Positions 37,395 through 39,826 of a stretch of 39,826 nt of DNA are shown here, piece after piece. The DNA comes from Pelomyxa schiedti (taxonomy: Eukaryota > Evosea > Pelobiontida > Pelomyxidae): the NCBI GenBank assembly GCA_020536535.1, contig JAHLWZ010000497.1, positions 6,828-46,653 on the forward strand, written 5' to 3'. Each line of letters begins with the position of its first letter. The first letter of the stretch is position 1. The notes beneath the pieces are model-generated. The model saw nothing but the letters and a program-made list of their open reading frames with translations. It was not told where the DNA came from and searched no databases. The position numbers and the translations under genes were made by a program.

Positions 37395-38462
37395 ATGGAA
37401 GAGCACATCAAGTACCCACCGCATGACCGCCTCGTTATTTGTGTGATGGCATGTGTAGTTGTTTTATACGCCCTTACCGCATTTGGGGTGCTCGCTTGGT
37501 GGGTGAGGTGATCATCCCACGCGGTTTGCCAAGAACTAATTCCTTTTTTTTTTTTCCAGACACCCGATGTGTTGTAAGAAGGACGGTGGGAAGGCAACGT
37601 ATCTGCTGGCCCTTCTTTTTTTCCTTGTCCGTGAGTAACCTTTTTTTGATGAAACTCGTCTTCCTTAATGGGATACAGTTCGGATTGCGTTCTGTGCAAC
37701 CTGGCTGCTTGAAGTATGGGGTTGGTCTTTCCTGCTGAATAGACTAGGATCCTCATTCTTCATCGCTATCTGTGTTGCTGTTGCATTTTTGGTGTTTGTG
37801 CCCCTTTTTTCTCCTATTTTTGTAGCACTGAACGAAATTCAAGGTATAACCTGGCTGAGAACGCTGATCTTGGTGTATGCAACAGTTTGTCCCCTCTCCA
37901 TTTCTGTGTAGCATCTAAAAGTCATACAAGCCCGGTGTCTATGTTGGTGCCACTGTTCAGTGATTGCTTTTATTGTTATATTCGGGATTCATCTGGTGGT
38001 ATGGGCTGTAGTTCCTTCTTTCTGGGATCTGCGCTGGATGGAGGAGACAAAGCCCCTTGTGAGCCCTGACCCATTTACAAGTATCTTTTGGGGCTCGTTA
38101 AAATTTTCCTAACTCCAACAAAACAAGACCACTGTGATTTATATGGCTCCCTAGCTGTTCAAATCGTGTCTCTAGCTTATGGAGGCATCCTCATTGTTCT
38201 GGCACTGGTATTTTTGTATCTTGGGTACAATGGCCTGACTGTACCCGACAACAAATGGTACCAGAAAGTTTTTCCCTATGCACTGTGCGTACTACTCCTG
38301 CTCCGGGGAGTATTTGTAGAACTCAGTGCATTACGAATTTACTGTGTAATGTTCGTATTTGTACTGGGGGCAATGGCTCTTCCTGAAATTTTGATTACTG
38401 CTTTTGTCTTACTCTATGTCTGGGGCCGAGACGAGAGTCAGAAGCCGATTTGTCCCAACTGA
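37395..38462 (+). CDS. Seven-span integral membrane protein of unknown function
   Basis: Exons 37395-37507, 37560-37630, 37679-37888, 37961-38080 and 38128-38462 sum to 283 codons, 282 residues. The start MEEHIKYPPHD is followed by hydrophobic spans: LVICVMACVVVLYALTAFG, TYLLALLFFLV into IAFCATWLLE, FFIAICVAVAFLVFV, TLILVYATVLIAFIVIFG, AVQIVSLAYGGILIVLALVF, and two more in the last 80 residues. About seven spans with a short polar C-terminus suggest a 7TM receptor-like or TOM1/THH1-like protein, but I cannot place the family. The fourth intron (38081-38127) carries a cctaact branch site. The frame also stays open across a 42-nt intron-like stretch at 37845-37886, which I left as coding because it reads as part of a membrane span. 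Confidence 0.7.
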
Positions 38463-38659
38463 CTGATGCACACCAAGGCCCTACAGACAGGAGGGAAAAC
38501 AATTTGATTTTATTTATTGTTATGTTTGGAATTTTGAGTTATTAGATAACTCAGTGGTAACAACACATTCATTCACCTGCCATTTTTTTGGCTGTGAACA
38601 AACAAAACGGAGGTGAACAAATTTGCAAAGCAGGGCTCTCACAACCTGAACAACAAGGC
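38463..38659. other. Convergent 3' region
   Basis: About 200 bp between the stops of the seven-span gene (+) and the third ankyrin-like gene (-). On the minus strand it contains aataaa twice within a few bases near 38508-38518, a plausible polyadenylation signal for the ankyrin-like gene. Confidence 0.5.
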
Positions 38660-39826
38660 TCATTCATCGTCACTACCCAACCAGGGCAAACCAAGCCAGA
38701 TCTTTGTTTCATCAGACAGCGACTTGGTCAGGTTTCCACCACGTATCTCGTCGAGAGTGATGCCGAACCTGCGCATCGTGAACAGGGCCACGGGCGGTGC
38801 TGCTGACACCACTCCCAGGAAGTGTGTGCGTATGAATGACGCGTCGATGGCATCACCGTAGTGGCCCAGTATCGCCTGCCACCCTGCAAGGTCGGTGTGG
38901 GAGTTTGGTGCCAACCACCTGTTGAACATGCTCACAACCTGTTGTGTTTTTTTTGGTGGTGGTGTCATTGGGTTATTACACTTGTGTGTTTGAGTTTGAA
39001 GCACATACATCATCCAGGGGGATGTCAAAGGTGTCGAGAAGCCACTGTGCACAGCGGTTCCTGCTGACAGAGAAAAGCCTGAACAAGAGAGCATTGGAAT
39101 CACTTTTGATGTGGTTGTACTGCAGGTTGAACTTGCAGATCACCCACTTGACAGTCCTGCTGGATGGAACTGGTTGAACATTGGAAGTGAGGCACGGGGC
39201 CATAAACTGTGGGGTCAGCAGCGGGGAACCCTCCCCAACAGACTTGGTGATGAAGCGCTGCAGGGCTCCAAGGTCATGCCTCATGAGACCTATCAGGATG
39301 GTGCTCAGCTGGTGGCGGGGAACACTCTCTGGGAACGTGTCCACCAGCACCGCAACCCATTTCCAAAGATTGAAGCTGACTGCTTCTGAAATGGCGCTGT
39401 GAATTCCGCTCTCTTGCAACTGCAATGGGTGTGGAAGGTGCTGAAGGAACCACCTCAACCCTGCAGTAAGGGAATTGTTGAACCCCGAGCACAACTCCGT
39501 CAGTGTTATCTCAGCACCTTCTGGTTGGGAAATCACATCATTCATCACGTGGAAGGCGTTCTCCAGCCATTCAGCAACTTCAATTTCGCCTACCTGAAGT
39601 ACTTTTAACAGACTTCTTGTGACATCACTTCGTGAGAGTGTCACCCTCGTTGAAATCCACTTGGCAAGTGACAATCCTCCTCCCTTGGAAGTGGAAGTGA
39701 CCCGCGTACATGCAAACTCAAACATTTGTGGTGTTACAGTAAATTTCTTCTCAGTGACCAACCACTGAGCGAACTCAACGTCACCAAGACTTCCACAGAG
39801 AACGTTCAACGCCTCCTCACTTGGGT
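38660..39826 (-). CDS. Ankyrin-like WL-repeat protein, paralogue C (5' end outside window)
   Basis: The frame is open to the right edge and runs to 39009. It then joins across a 70-nt intron (gtatgt to acaacag) to the last exon, 38938-38660. Motifs match paralogues A and B at lower identity: AKWISTRVTLS against VRWLSTKVTLS, IEVAEWLENAFHVM against IATWLDETFNIM, and RTVKWVICKFNL. The intron falls after LDD, as it falls after LDE in A and B. The C-terminal exon is homologous but diverged (WQAILGHYGDAIDASFI) and ends LGLPWLGSDDE. The N-terminal repeats are missing from the window. It belongs to the same lineage-specific family; function unknown. Confidence 0.8.

Overview
The window is nuclear DNA from a unicellular eukaryote with very dense, very short spliceosomal introns. 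Almost every intron I could place by protein homology is about 38-50 nt, starts GT (twice GC), ends AG and usually has a CTAAC/CTGAC-like branch site. The recognisable genes are eukaryotic: cullin-3, a RalGAP-beta-like protein, SEC13, PYM, ribosomal proteins uL13 and uL4. They sit beside a family of degenerate ankyrin-like (CxxGHLExAxWL) proteins. My guess is a free-living amoebozoan, perhaps an archamoeba of the Pelomyxa/Mastigamoeba type. That is an inference from gene style, not proven.

Layout. 1-365 (-): N-terminal part of an acidic low-complexity protein running off the left edge. 366-2293: non-coding, with a 0.2-kb direct duplication holding a TTC microsatellite. 2294-5452 (+): cullin-3 with 20 introns. 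5453-6231: spacer with homopolymer tracts and possible exons of an unrecognised gene. About 6232-11593 (+): RalGAP-beta-like protein with about 30 introns, ending 21 bp from the end of the next gene. 11615-13745 (-) and 16932-19100 (+): two close ankyrin-like paralogues in head-to-head orientation around a 3.2-kb spacer. That spacer holds an inverted repeat and a possible phosphatase-like gene remnant. 19545-20222 (-): small Ser/Lys/Thr-rich protein. 20416-26622 (-): a protein of about 1,800 residues built of repeated LRR-containing modules. 26619-27547 (-): arginine/serine-rich protein. 27810-29076 (-): PYM. 29135-30927 (+): RING-like coiled-coil protein, divergent from PYM across 58 bp. 31274-32505 (+): RPL13A. 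32728-34041 (-): SEC13. 34611-36528 (+): RPL4. 37395-38462 (+): seven-span membrane protein. 38660-39826 (-): 3' part of a third, more diverged ankyrin-like paralogue.

Functional picture. The 26.6-36.5 kb stretch is rich in gene-expression genes: an RS-domain protein, PYM (which links the exon junction complex to ribosomes), two large-subunit ribosomal proteins and the COPII/nuclear-pore protein SEC13. The left half carries signalling and turnover genes (cullin-3 ligase scaffold, non-catalytic RalGAP subunit). The ankyrin-like family is the lineage-specific element. Its three copies share an intron at the same place (after LDE/LDD), so they descend from one intron-containing ancestor. Gene models were joined by hand from reading frames, splice signals and remembered homologues. 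Exon sums are multiples of three for CUL3, RPL13A, RPL4, SEC13, PYM, the RING gene, the seven-span gene and the ankyrin-like genes.
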